Shown: positions 1-9,230 of the stretch, piece after piece
Numbering within the stretch: the first letter of the stretch is position 1
How the letters are laid out: the number at the start of each line of letters is the position of its first letter
Source: Aspergillus flavus
Lineage: Eukaryota; Ascomycota; Eurotiomycetes; Eurotiales; Aspergillaceae
DNA: 64,000 nucleotides
Reading direction: 5' to 3'
Assembly (NCBI RefSeq): GCF_009017415.1
Contig: NC_092407.1
Coordinates: 3,534,001 to 3,598,000 of the forward strand
Program-made: the position numbers and the translations under genes
The notes under the pieces: model-generated
What the model was told of the DNA's origin: nothing
The model's database searches: none
Seen by the model: the letters and a program-made list of their open reading frames with translations, nothing else

Positions 1-88
1 GTCACTTGGTACGGACGAATGAGAGTAGTCCGATCAGCGAACGAGGTGGAGGGGTTTATGCGCAAGGCAATTGTGGAATTACTACTGC

Positions 89-535
89 CTACCTCCTAGT
101 AGGAAATACCGCAATCGCACGTCGAGATCGCCTTGCTTTCGCGAGTGTGGTGTTGATCTCGGGATTTGATGCAATGACGAGGGCCGTCACACGAATCTCC
201 GATGACGATAAGGGACCCATGCTGCAACCTGAGGGCTCGAGGCCTGGAATCAGTATCCAATCGAGAGGGGATGGGCTCTGTAATTCATTTGATTCGTCAA
301 CTCCTATTCTGCACTGGTTGGCTGAAGGTTCACTCAACAAGTCTCGGTCCATCCATCGGGTCCACCATAACAGAATGAAGGGGAAGCGCATGGACTCAAG
401 GTCGGGGATATTTTCCGCGTATTCGAGGTTCCTCTCCAGATCCTGTGGGTTATCGTATACAGTACATCTGATGGGGGGGGTCTGTGCGCCTGGTAGTGCG
501 TTGAGAGGATGCCAATCATCGGACTCCTCGCCCAT
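89..535 (-). other. Unassigned coding-like stretch at the left edge
   Basis: An open frame of 148 codons starts at a real ATG (535) and stops at 89. The same frame stays open upstream of that ATG for about 20 more codons and then meets an intron-like junction. The composition is protein-like (Trp-rich centre WWTRWMDRD, then a Ser/Glu segment and a basic end), but I recognise no family. An overlapping plus-strand frame (6-632) starts with TTG and looks less protein-like. It could be the last exon of a gene that enters from outside the window, or a relic like the HET gene beside it. Confidence 0.25.
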
Positions 536-892
536 CGTGGATCCATCTCCATCTGCACGTTCTAAAATGTGCTGGCACCAACCCTTGCAGATTCTTCAGC
601 TCATACCTGCCCTTGATCCGATTTCGCAGTGATGTAGCAATTGTAGCAACGATCGGTCGTTCTGCTCCGGGTCAGAAAGGTTGTTGATTATTGTTGTTAC
701 TATTGTTTTATGCATATTACATTTGTCTGATCTTGAGTGTGAGGTGATCACGTGGGTGCCAGGTTAAGCCCTCAGCTTCAAGTGAAGAAAGAGCAGCAGG
801 CCATATACACGATCCAAAAGGATACGAGCAGTCTCGATACCATGTCTATTCAATGAGAGGGAGCATGTCTTTGTGTTTTCAAAAAATATCTC

Positions 893-1833
893 TTATACTA
901 ATGGTCCACGGCTTAGGTATCGGCATTGTTGAGACTGTTTCTGTTCCAAGGAGTTTGTAAAGGCACGAATATGCTCAGCTGCGTCCAATTCTTGACCAGC
1001 AGATCTGTTCTCACCTTTTAAACAGTCTTGTAACTCATCAATCGTCATTGCCAGGACTGTCAAAATTGTTGTATCTGTGAAAGTTGGTTCAACAGTCATT
1101 CCCTCACACATGCAGATCTGTCTCTTGCTGATTGAGTTTCTCCTGCAGAGCCGAGAATTTCTTGTTGTAACCAGATAAATGCCATCCTTGAAATACCCAT
1201 ATCCGCGTCCAGTATGCCCTCTTTAGAATCTCGTGTATGTCTGCGTGAGCTCGTGCAAGCGCTAAGTTACCCACTTGTTGACACTTAGCAGAGCAAGTCG
1301 GTAGAAATTGCAATCTGCCCAACTCTGACTTCTTGTTGAGTTTTCTTCTTATCTGATGTGAGAGCCGCAAGACTCAGAGTTATCGTGATATGAGGAATTG
1401 ATATTCCTAGCTAGGCAATAACCCGGCTCGCTATGAATATACATCGCCCATCAAAGGAACTTGAAATTTTTTTTTTCTCAAATATTGCTTTGGCCGATGC
1501 AAATTGCCTCAATCTAAAGTATTAGAGGCTTACCAGCCCGAAGTAGGCGATAAAGGGCTTGTATTAGGTTGGATGTCACGAAGAAGATTTGACCATCGAT
1601 AAAGTTACATTAGTCTTTAGAGGACGTGCCTCAGGTGTGCGAAAGGGCCTCGAAATCTGGTGATACATCAAGTGAGGCAGTATGATGATGGCCATAAGTT
1701 GAGCTTGTTCGGTTATTGTTGGAAGAATCGTTAGAAGTCGGATTTCATGTTGATCTTCGTCCAGGAGCACATAAGACCCGGACTTCAGGTGGACACAATA
1801 AGCACCAGAGGGTATCTGCGGATCTAACAGCAC
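893..1833 (-). pseudogene. Degenerate HET-domain (heterokaryon incompatibility) gene
   Basis: Pieces of a HET domain lie in the right order in different frames. The entry motif HEIRLLTILP is read near 1745. A core segment follows a frame change near 1590 and reads SNLIQALYRLL, then LIL-stop-IEAICIGQSN around 1490-1575; the usual text there is LWIDAICINQ. A later segment AYWTRIWVFQ (about 1190-1210) matches the HET YWxRxWVxQ motif. HET proteins trigger cell death when incompatible hyphae fuse. The Trp of the WIDAIC core is a TAG stop, there is a frameshift upstream and a TGA just after, so no functional product is possible. TGG to TAG fits C-to-T type decay such as repeat-induced point mutation, but that is inference. 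Confidence 0.75.
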
Positions 1834-2319
1834 TGTAGTTGACGAAGGAAGAGAAAATCAATAGACATCACGGAAAAGAATGGTGTTAAGCACTCAGTGC
1901 TGGAGGACAGCATAGCCTTATAGTTCTTAGTATTATATAGAAACCCTAAGCAGGCATCACAATCTTATGCCGACTTGGCCTAACCTAACCCGATATAAGA
2001 TCTCTCATAATCGCCTTCTTCTTTTAAAGTGTTCAAAATATTGACATTCTCTGTATCTCTTCTTCAATTCCTAAGTGAGTGTCGAACGTTGCGTATGAAG
2101 CTGTGATCCACTCAATTAAGTGTAGGGAACGAGTTGGTCTTGGCCGAGTAGATCTTATATATATTTACATCTTTGATAAACTACAGATCAGACCACCAGT
2201 TATTTTGCTCATCACTTTCTTTAAAACTCAGTAGATAATTTAGCAGTTGCAACACCTTTCCTTCTCCCACGTTTCGTACTTTTGAGTAAACCACATGCTA
2301 CTTACTCACAATAGCATTA
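1834..2319. other. Intergenic, no gene seen
   Basis: AT-rich sequence between the HET relic and the 3' end of the PAN-domain gene. No open frame, RNA gene or clear repeat was seen. Confidence 0.6.
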
Positions 2320-3552
2320 TCAGTAAGGAGTACCTCTCTCTGGCATGTAGACAAGATGCTCATTCCAGACAGGCACGTTTCTGAGAGGGCGTCCTACGCT
2401 TATGTGGGCATGGCAATGCTTCGTTATATTAGTCAACTGTACCAAGGCTGGGATATGAGGGCTCCGGTGAAAACTTACTCCGTTTATTCCTTCCGCAGGT
2501 CTCCATCCGACTCCCAGACAATCACCCCGAGTTGCACACTCCTTCATACACGCAATGAGGGAGGCGCGGTACAGCCACTGTTCTTCACGGGCGCCAACAG
2601 TGCGGACACCGCACTTTTTCTTGAATTCCTTTCCGTCGATAACGAATGTGTCCTGGGAGCAACTAGAGCACATGTTCACCCAGCTATTTGATTCGCAGTT
2701 CGGATCTATAGCCGGGACGGGTTTCGCTGTGGGCACGTTTGCCTGGCACTGGGTCAATTGTGACTGGAGATCTGCTATTTTCTTTTCGTATTCACTTGCT
2801 GCAGTCGCTGCTTGCTGGCGAAGCTGATCTTTGTCGGCCTCGCATTGCTTGCTGGCCTGCTCTGCCAGTTGGGCGTTCTCCTTGCGAATAGCATCTTTCT
2901 CGGCTTCGCACTTGGATCCGGCCTGTGTGAGAGCTTGGTTCTTGTCAACCTCACACTGCTTGCTGGCCTGCTCTGCCAGTTGGGCGTTCTCCTTGCGGAT
3001 GGCATCCTTTTCAGCTTCGCACTTGGACCCGGCCCCTGTGATAGCTTGGTCCTTCTCATCCTGGCACTTCTGCAGCAACTGCGATCCCTGTTGTTTGATC
3101 TTATCTTTCTCAGCATTACACTGGGAGGTGGCAGAATCAACCCGATCCTTGCATTCATCGACAGACCCTGGATCCTCGGTGGTCTTTTCGAACAGCAAGA
3201 ATGTGCCCTTGTTGTGATATGTCTTGTAGCCGTTACCATTCAATAAATAGCACTTGGAGCCCACTTTGGACCAGAAACCAGCCTGGCAAGAAGCGTCACT
3301 AGCACAAAGCCCGGCGCAGTCTTTGGCATTGGCGGCGCCCTTGTGCACCGTTCCAAAGCCCACCGTCTCATCTTTAGCATAGGTTCCGCAGGCATAATTC
3401 ATGACGACGCCATCGACGGTGCCCTTGCCCACAGCATCTCGATCAGAGCAGCACGTGTCGAAGCTGGAACCTGACAAGCAATTGGGCGACGAGGCGGCCC
3501 AGGTGACCCCAGCGCCTGACAGCACAGCAAGCAGAGGGAGGTTGAGGATCAT
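2320..3552 (-). CDS. Secreted PAN-domain protein with a repeated Cys-containing coiled coil
   Basis: Two exons: 3552-2479 and 2418-2320, joined over a 60-nt intron (donor GTAAGT, branch CTAAT, acceptor AAG); 390 residues. The start is the ATG at 3552; the frame runs upstream only through a TTG. Residues 1-20 are a signal peptide (ILNLPLLAVLSGAGVTWA). An N-terminal Cys-rich PAN/apple-like domain (about 25-125) has the pattern CAGLCASDASCQAGFW. A central helical region (about 130-270) has Cys at regular spacing and a 37-residue unit present twice almost identically (DNA 2841-2951 and 2952-3062). A second PAN-like domain (about 280-390) has CSSCSQDTF and MKECATRGDCLG and ends CHAHISVG. Such domains bind protein or sugar outside the cell or in the wall. 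It is divergent from the Cys-module gene at 4499. The intron is a multiple of three without stops, so retention would give a 410-residue form. The exact role is unknown. Confidence 0.8.
   Translation of the reverse strand: MILNLPLLAVLSGAGVTWAASSPNCLSGSSFDTCCSDRDAVGKGTVDGVVMNYACGTYAKDETVGFGTVHKGAANAKDCAGLCASDASCQAGFWSKVGSKCYLLNGNGYKTYHNKGTFLLFEKTTEDPGSVDECKDRVDSATSQCNAEKDKIKQQGSQLLQKCQDEKDQAITGAGSKCEAEKDAIRKENAQLAEQASKQCEVDKNQALTQAGSKCEAEKDAIRKENAQLAEQASKQCEADKDQLRQQAATAASEYEKKIADLQSQLTQCQANVPTAKPVPAIDPNCESNSWVNMCSSCSQDTFVIDGKEFKKKCGVRTVGAREEQWLYRASLIACMKECATRGDCLGVGWRPAEGINGVSFHRSPHIPALVQLTNITKHCHAHISVGRPLRNVPVWNEHLVYMPERGTPY
2841..3062 (-). repeat. Two tandem 111-bp coding repeats (37 codons each)
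   Basis: Within the coiled coil of the PAN-domain gene the unit containing CEAEKDAIRKENAQLAEQAS occurs twice at a 111-bp offset, with only a few base differences. The copies differ mainly at third positions and at one Val/Ala site, which suggests a recent tandem duplication or gene conversion inside the gene. Confidence 0.8.
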
Positions 3553-4498
3553 TGTTGCTCGCAAAGGCCGCAACAAATAAAAAGGGAAGGGTCAAGCCAG
3601 GGGAAAATCTGGCGGAATGAAACTTGGATTGTAGGGGAGAGAAAAATGGGTTTGGGTCTCTGTTGGCATGATATACATGTCTCGAGACGACTCCTACTGC
3701 GGTCAAGGATGTCAGAGCCGAGTCTGCTTCAGTCCCACACGTCGCCACCTTGTCAGAAATGATCAGCCAGCCACGGGACACTTAGAATCGGTAGTTCGGT
3801 TTAGTGTTTAATGGACCCTGCCTCTTCTGGAAGCCTTCCGAGCTGAAAAGCAGATCGTGCATGCACATCTTCGCCATTTACAGCGTATAGGTGTTCGCTG
3901 TTTCACAAATATCTTCAGACATCCATACAGTGTCAAAGCTCCTATCACGGATCAGAAAGGATCAACCGTATCCACAAGGAAGATGACGCGTTGTTCCTTA
4001 CTCCGTAGAGAGTAGAGAGCATGCGAGGTGCAGATATGAGGGTGGATAACCATCGACAAGACTTTCCTTGCTATCTTCAAGGCTTGAATCCTGCAGTTCA
4101 TGTAGAGACTGGAAAGCGGGGCGGACCGAAAGCTGAGCTGAGCTGAAGATGCGTCCAAACGAATCGGAAGCCTTTCCCACCTATATCGCTTGCCGAGCTC
4201 CCCAGATTCGGCTGAGCTGAAGACGATCATATCGAACCTTATGCTCCACCAGTTACAAATTTCCCAAAGATCTGACCTGACTCTTTTCAAATGCCGCAAT
4301 CCGTGCGCCTTTATCCGAGATCCTCCGTACGACGTGTTCGAGCATCGCTCTTTGGGCGTAGCTTTTGCTATGAGTTGCAATAGAAGGGTCTCAAGCGCGA
4401 ACGAGAAGCAGCTATATTAAGACCCTTCCTTCCCTCCGATATGACAAGCCTTTTCTTTTCTTTCTAAGCATCAATTCATTCATTGCGTTTTGTCTGCC
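3553..4498. promoter_or_regulatory. Divergent promoter between two secreted-protein genes
   Basis: This 946-bp spacer carries the promoters of the PAN-domain gene (minus) and the Cys-module gene (plus). It holds the 9-mer TACTCCGTA at 3999-4007, two copies of GCTGAGCTGAAG (near 4137 and 4208), and a pyrimidine-rich tract just before the plus-strand ATG (about 4425-4470), as is usual near fungal transcription starts. No further gene was seen. Confidence 0.5.
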
Positions 4499-6511
4499 AT
4501 GATCAACATACGGTCGGCTTCGGTCGCGATCCTGCTGGCGCCTCTGTGCCATGCAATCCTAGCATCGGGCCAGCAGAATGTTCTCTCTCCCCCCCGACGC
4601 AAGTACACACTTGATGACATCAAGCCTTTGACCCATGCTGGTTCAGGTGAGGTGAAATGTTGTCCCGAGGGAACCCTGTTCGACGGACAGTCCTGCGTAC
4701 TGGGTGTGCCCAAGTGCCCGGTGAACACCGTCTTCCAGGATGGCAAGTGTGTCTCCGTCTCCAAGCCGACCTGTCCTCCAGGGGAAGAATTCAACGGTCG
4801 GGTGTGTGTCACTGAAGCCTCTCCGTACTGCCCTCCCCCAACTGTCTTCCAGGATAAGGCTTGTGTCTCCAAGGAGCCCCCAACATGCCCCACGGGTTTC
4901 GAGCTCCATGGCCAGGTCTGTGTGTCTAAACTGCATCCTACATGTCCGAATGACGACCGCTTCAATGGCCAGGACTGTGTGAGTTCCCAGGGTCCCACCT
5001 GCCCCCAGGATACCACCGAGCTCTCCAACGGTGTATGTGTTAGCAAGAAGCAGCCGTCCTGTCCCACGGGGAGCCAATTCGACTCCACAGTCAAGCGTTG
5101 TGTGTCTGAACAGAAGCCCGTCTGCCCTGAGGGAACCGTGCGCAAAGGCCAGAATTGTGTCTCTGTTCAAGGTCCAGCCTGTCCTGAAGACACCACCTTC
5201 AACCCTAAGACCCAGACCTGCACCCTTACACAGGACCCCACCTGCCCACCCGAGCAGGAGTTTGAAAATGGTCAATGCTACTCAACGATCCAGGCTGAAT
5301 GTGACTCCGGTACGCAATTGTCTGTTGACCGTCTCTCAAACACTGCTCGCTGCTGCCCCGTTGGTCTGACTTGGAATGGAGAAGTATGCCTCATCCCAGT
5401 GGATGTGGACGGAAACTGCCCACCTGGTCTCATCAAGATCGGGAATCGCTGCGAGAAACAGACTGTCACGATTCCCATCTGCCCCCCAACGTTTAAGCCC
5501 CAGGGTAGCCGCTGTGTTTCGGTCGAACCCCCCGAGTGTCCTCCTGACTATACTCGCGACGGCAGCGTGTGCTCTTCGTTGGAGAGTCCTCAATGCCCCG
5601 AGGGCTACCAGCTCAAGGGCTCTGACTGTGTCTCAACCGAGACACTCGCCTGCCCCGAAGACACAAAGCTTGAAGGGGAGCATTGTGTGAGCATTGACGC
5701 CCCGACCTGCGAGGGAGACGCACGCTTTGACGGTACCAACTGCATTGTTACCACCCCCGAATGCGAAACCGGCAAATATTTCAACGGCAAGGATTGTGTT
5801 ACCATTAACCAGCCTTCTTGTACCTCCGGTACGATCTTTGACGGACACCGCTGTGTCTCCTCCAACCGTCCCGAGTGCCCCGTTGGCAGCTTGCCCAGCC
5901 ACGGCACCTGCATCACCAACTCCCGCCCTAGCTGCAAATCCGGGTCTGTCCTCGTGGGTGACGACTGTGTCACTGGACCTCCCCAATGTGACAAGGGTCT
6001 CATCTTCGACGGTACTCAGTGTGTCACCATCGACCACCCCACTTGCCCTCCCTCGTATAAGTGGGTCAATGAGGAATGTGTGAACACCGAGGTCAAGGGC
6101 TGTGAGCCAGGCTACACCTTGCGTAACGGCAAATGTGTCTCTGATGTGCGACCCGAGTGTGAGCCCGGTACCAGCTTCAATGGCACCGCCTGTGTGGGTG
6201 ATGCTCCTGAGTGTCCTCCCGACACGGTCTTTGACGGTACTGAGTGTGCCTCGGAGGAGATCCCCGGCTGTCCTACCGGCCTCAAGTTCAACGGCAAGAA
6301 GTGTGTTGCCGAGACCGATCCCTCGTGCCCGACCAACACCAAGTGGGATGCTGCCTCCAAGGAGTGTATTGGCGACAAGCCACCGCAGTGTCCTCCTGGC
6401 CAGGAGTTCACCGGAGAGCACTGTGCTTTGGTTGATGGCGAGTGTATGGAGTTCGAGTACTGCCCTGCCCGGTCTTTGGGGGTTGTGCTGTTCGATGGTG
6501 CAAAGATGTAA
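4499..6511 (+). CDS. Secreted protein made of about 30 tandem Cys modules
   Basis: A single exon of 670 residues. The start is the ATG at 4499; the frame also extends three codons upstream to a TTG, which I reject. A signal peptide (about residues 1-25) precedes a short linker with a basic pair (PPRRKYTLDD). The rest is a tandem array of units of about 20-24 residues with the consensus C-P-x-G-x-x-F-x-G-x-x-C-V-S, starting near residue 53. Each unit has two Cys, except one variant region (about 260-285) with a CC pair and longer spacing. There is no membrane anchor or GPI signal; the last 25 residues are hydrophobic-poor and divergent. The pattern recalls disulphide-knotted extracellular repeats such as EGF-like or trypsin-inhibitor-like domains, but I cannot name the family. 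A role as a secreted or wall-associated adhesin is inference. Confidence 0.85.
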   Translation: MINIRSASVAILLAPLCHAILASGQQNVLSPPRRKYTLDDIKPLTHAGSGEVKCCPEGTLFDGQSCVLGVPKCPVNTVFQDGKCVSVSKPTCPPGEEFNGRVCVTEASPYCPPPTVFQDKACVSKEPPTCPTGFELHGQVCVSKLHPTCPNDDRFNGQDCVSSQGPTCPQDTTELSNGVCVSKKQPSCPTGSQFDSTVKRCVSEQKPVCPEGTVRKGQNCVSVQGPACPEDTTFNPKTQTCTLTQDPTCPPEQEFENGQCYSTIQAECDSGTQLSVDRLSNTARCCPVGLTWNGEVCLIPVDVDGNCPPGLIKIGNRCEKQTVTIPICPPTFKPQGSRCVSVEPPECPPDYTRDGSVCSSLESPQCPEGYQLKGSDCVSTETLACPEDTKLEGEHCVSIDAPTCEGDARFDGTNCIVTTPECETGKYFNGKDCVTINQPSCTSGTIFDGHRCVSSNRPECPVGSLPSHGTCITNSRPSCKSGSVLVGDDCVTGPPQCDKGLIFDGTQCVTIDHPTCPPSYKWVNEECVNTEVKGCEPGYTLRNGKCVSDVRPECEPGTSFNGTACVGDAPECPPDTVFDGTECASEEIPGCPTGLKFNGKKCVAETDPSCPTNTKWDAASKECIGDKPPQCPPGQEFTGEHCALVDGECMEFEYCPARSLGVVLFDGAKM

Positions 6512-8183
6512 ATTTCCTTGAACTAAAAGTGTATCAATAGATGACGATGGTTCAAATTTGATGATCTTTTGAGAGAAGTGCTCAGCTGTGGATCTATAAA
6601 AGCTTTCTTGCAGTGGTGCAACATGGTGTATTTCATCAACATTAAATAATATGACGAGAGATTGCAAGAAAAGAAAGAAAAAGATCACTCATCCAACCAC
6701 TACTGCCCACGCAGCCTGTAGCTCATGCATTGTCAATATCTACCTCTCGGGGTGCAGTGCAGGTGAGTACGTTCGCTTAGACGTGGGTGTAGTAAGTAGT
6801 ATATCAGGTGACCAGCAAAAGACCTATGGAGATCAGGTGGACGATCCTCCCCTAGTGAAAGGGGAGAGGATGTTGGTAGAGTAACAGGTATGGCCTGGGT
6901 TTCTCTTTTCTTTTCACGGGAATGGCTTTGGAATAGAAGTCTTTTACGATCAAGCATCTCGCAATGGTTTGTGCATAATCCACTATCGAGTATTAACCAG
7001 CTAAGCTAGTTCTATGGTTCCCACGTACAGCTCGCTTAGATTGCAAAGAAACCAAACTTGAGTAACTGATACTAACTACAGAGCTGCATGTCTGTCACGT
7101 CTAGGTATCCACAGGCCCTACAATGAATTGTCAAGAAGTGTGAAGCACGCCTGGCACAGGCAGTGGAAATCGAATCTCAGGTGAGACTTAAGAGAGTGAC
7201 GCAGAGTATGGGTTTATACAGGTCAACGCTCCTCTTGCTATCCTAATCTCTTGCGGTTGATGCCACGTCTCTAGTAATGATTTTATGAAGTAGAGAGGAA
7301 TCAATCTTAATCGAATAACTTTTATATAAGCCTAAAGGGTTGTCGTGGACCTATCTCTACTAACTAAATATCGAGATCGAATTTATATTTTATCAATAGG
7401 TCATTGATACGGTGATACCCTTCTTCTGCTATTGCAGTGGATAGAAAAGAAAGAAATAGAACAACACTATCATTAAGTATTTTAACCTAGAATTATTAAG
7501 ATGGCTTCTTTTTGTCTTAGTATTCTAAATACGTACCTGAATCGGCCGTCTAGATTGCACTCCCTCAAGCAAGGCGTCGGCATGATTAAGGTAAACAAAT
7601 GGCAGCTGCTAGTCAGTTCCCCTTGTCTCTTGTGTCAATAACAGAGTTTGAAAGAGTGTTCCTGTTTTATTTATTGGGATACGATGTGGAATGAGCGGTG
7701 TAGTTCATGGAACTCTCTACAATGTCAGGAATAAGTCAACTGGAAGCGAAAGACAGAATGTCAAATGAGATGTACCATGCATGCAGATGCAGGAGCGAGG
7801 AAAAGTGATACGTACCCGCTCAGATGATCATCGATCAGTGTGCCAAACCTCGGGTAATCATATGGAATGTGCAAGGGGGCGAATGCATGTTATTCTGCAC
7901 CTTCTTGATTATTCAAGTTAGTTGACGGGGTCTCGCCAACAATATATTAAGATGACAGGCATGTCTTATGATGCCCCTCGTCACAACACTCTTTTACTTT
8001 CCTTCTACTTCTCCCTATATTTACTTAGAAGAGGTAAACGTTTGCGTGGTCGAACTGATACGGATCGTAAAAATGCCGAGTAAATATTTGTATCACAGTC
8101 ACCAGGAGGTGGCGAGGGCTCATTTCAACGACCTCAACGCGGCCATTCAGTAGCTTCACGGTCTTGCTCACCACGAAACCAAC
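6512..8183. other. Gene-free 1.7 kb with one copy of a dispersed repeat
   Basis: It contains the 3' flank of the Cys-module gene, AT-rich sequence, repeat copy A (about 7284-7590) and the promoter of the HAD gene. The small frame at 7968-8153 has no recognisable feature. Confidence 0.6.
7284..7590 (+). repeat. Diverged dispersed repeat, copy A
   Basis: It aligns by eye with 10235-10483 in the same orientation. Shared landmarks in order are AGTAGAGA, ATAAGCCT, CCTTCTTCT, a TTAAGA...CTT...TTTT block, and the best-kept stretch GCCGTCTAGA(C/T)TGC followed by a CCTCA(A/G)GCA(A/G)GG-like block. Many differences are transitions. It is probably the remnant of a transposable element (solo LTR or MITE), type undetermined. 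Confidence 0.55.
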
Positions 8184-8774
8184 ATGTGCACTACCTTCAA
8201 GGCCGCCATATTCGATATGGGAGGAGTCCTTTTCACTTGGAACCCGATCGTCGACACGCAAGTATCCCTCAAGGATCTCGGAACCATAATCAACAGCGAG
8301 ACCTGGGAGCAGTTTGAACGTGGAAAGATCGAGCCGGACGATTGTTATCACCAACTGGGATCTCAGATTGGGCTACCTGGATCGGAGATCGCCGCGACAT
8401 TTCGGCAGACCACAGGTTGCCTGCGGCCAGATGCAAGAATGACCTCCTTGCTTCGGGAGCTCAAGGATCAGGGAGTGGCGGTCTACATGATGACCAATAT
8501 CCCAGCTCCAGATTTCCACCAGCTACGGGAGATGCACTACGAGTGGGACTTGTTCGATGGCATCTTTGCGTCCGCGCTAGAGGGGATGCGAAAACCGGAC
8601 CTTGAGTTTTATGAACATGTGTTGAAGCAGATTGATACCTCGGCGGCTGAAACCATCTTTGTCGACGATAAGCTGGAGAATGTGATTGCTGCTCAAGCTG
8701 TTGGGATGGTAGGGCTGCATCTTACGGATTCATTGGCAACCTGTATGGAGTTACGACAGCTGGTTGGCTGCTAG
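8184..8774 (+). CDS. HAD-superfamily hydrolase
   Basis: A single exon of 196 residues with a real ATG at 8184. The HAD motifs are in order: motif I KAAIFDMGGVLF (nucleophile Asp at about 11), motif II VYMMTNIP (about 104-111), motif III Lys in MRKPDLEFYEH (about 138), and motif IV IFVDDKLENV (about 158-167). The cap is the small helical HAD-IA type (about 20-85). Motif I has Gly where most phosphatases carry the second, general-acid Asp, as also occurs in YihX-like members. The protein has the length of stand-alone HAD phosphatases. It resembles the N-terminal HAD domain of fungal drimane-type sesquiterpene synthases and the phosphatases in their clusters, but no terpene gene is nearby. It lies between two copies of a dispersed repeat. 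The substrate is unknown. Confidence 0.85.
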   Translation: MCTTFKAAIFDMGGVLFTWNPIVDTQVSLKDLGTIINSETWEQFERGKIEPDDCYHQLGSQIGLPGSEIAATFRQTTGCLRPDARMTSLLRELKDQGVAVYMMTNIPAPDFHQLREMHYEWDLFDGIFASALEGMRKPDLEFYEHVLKQIDTSAAETIFVDDKLENVIAAQAVGMVGLHLTDSLATCMELRQLVGC

Positions 8775-9230
8775 ATTGTTCCTTTTACCTCGAACCTATC
8801 CTGTTGTATTGAGAAGAGCGCGATGTAATCCACAAAATCGAGGGCTGGGCTGGGTTCTTTCGAATTATCGATCCATACTGATTTTTGGTTTGATGAGCAA
8901 TGCACTATAAATAATATAGGGTTTTAACTCTTACTATAAGTCCCGTGCCAGCCTGTGAGTATACAACAGCTGCATGTCAAATATTCCCCATAATCGTTCA
9001 ACAGCGGATACTCAGACACCCACTATAGTCACATACCTTATAGACTTCTGTTCCCCAGCCCTGTAGGAAACCCTGAGTACTTGTTGATCGATGAGAGATG
9101 CGCTGTTCCGCCCCACGCCATGGTAGACATGAAGGAAAGGCGAATATGTGAATATGATAAGTGTTAAGTGAAGACTTCAAGGCTACACGGCAATTAATTA
9201 GCACATGAGCAGGGAATGGATCAAGGTTCT
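8775..9230. other. Intergenic, no gene seen
   Basis: 3' flanks of the convergent HAD gene and Gal80-like pseudogene. Nothing else supported. Confidence 0.6.

Noticed and set aside
6..632. Plus-strand frame of 208 codons at the left edge
   Set aside because: It begins with TTG, has no recognisable domain, and overlaps a more protein-like minus-strand frame.
2812..3246. Plus-strand frames over the PAN/coiled-coil gene
   Set aside because: Antisense of the repeated coiled coil; Leu/Ala-rich text without a plausible start context.
4480..5275. Minus-strand frames across the start of the Cys-module gene
   Set aside because: Shadows of the same tandem repeat on the other strand.
5633..6688. Minus-strand frame of 351 codons
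   Set aside because: Antisense shadow of the Cys-module repeats; periodic Gly/Val/Thr text mirrors the repeat unit.
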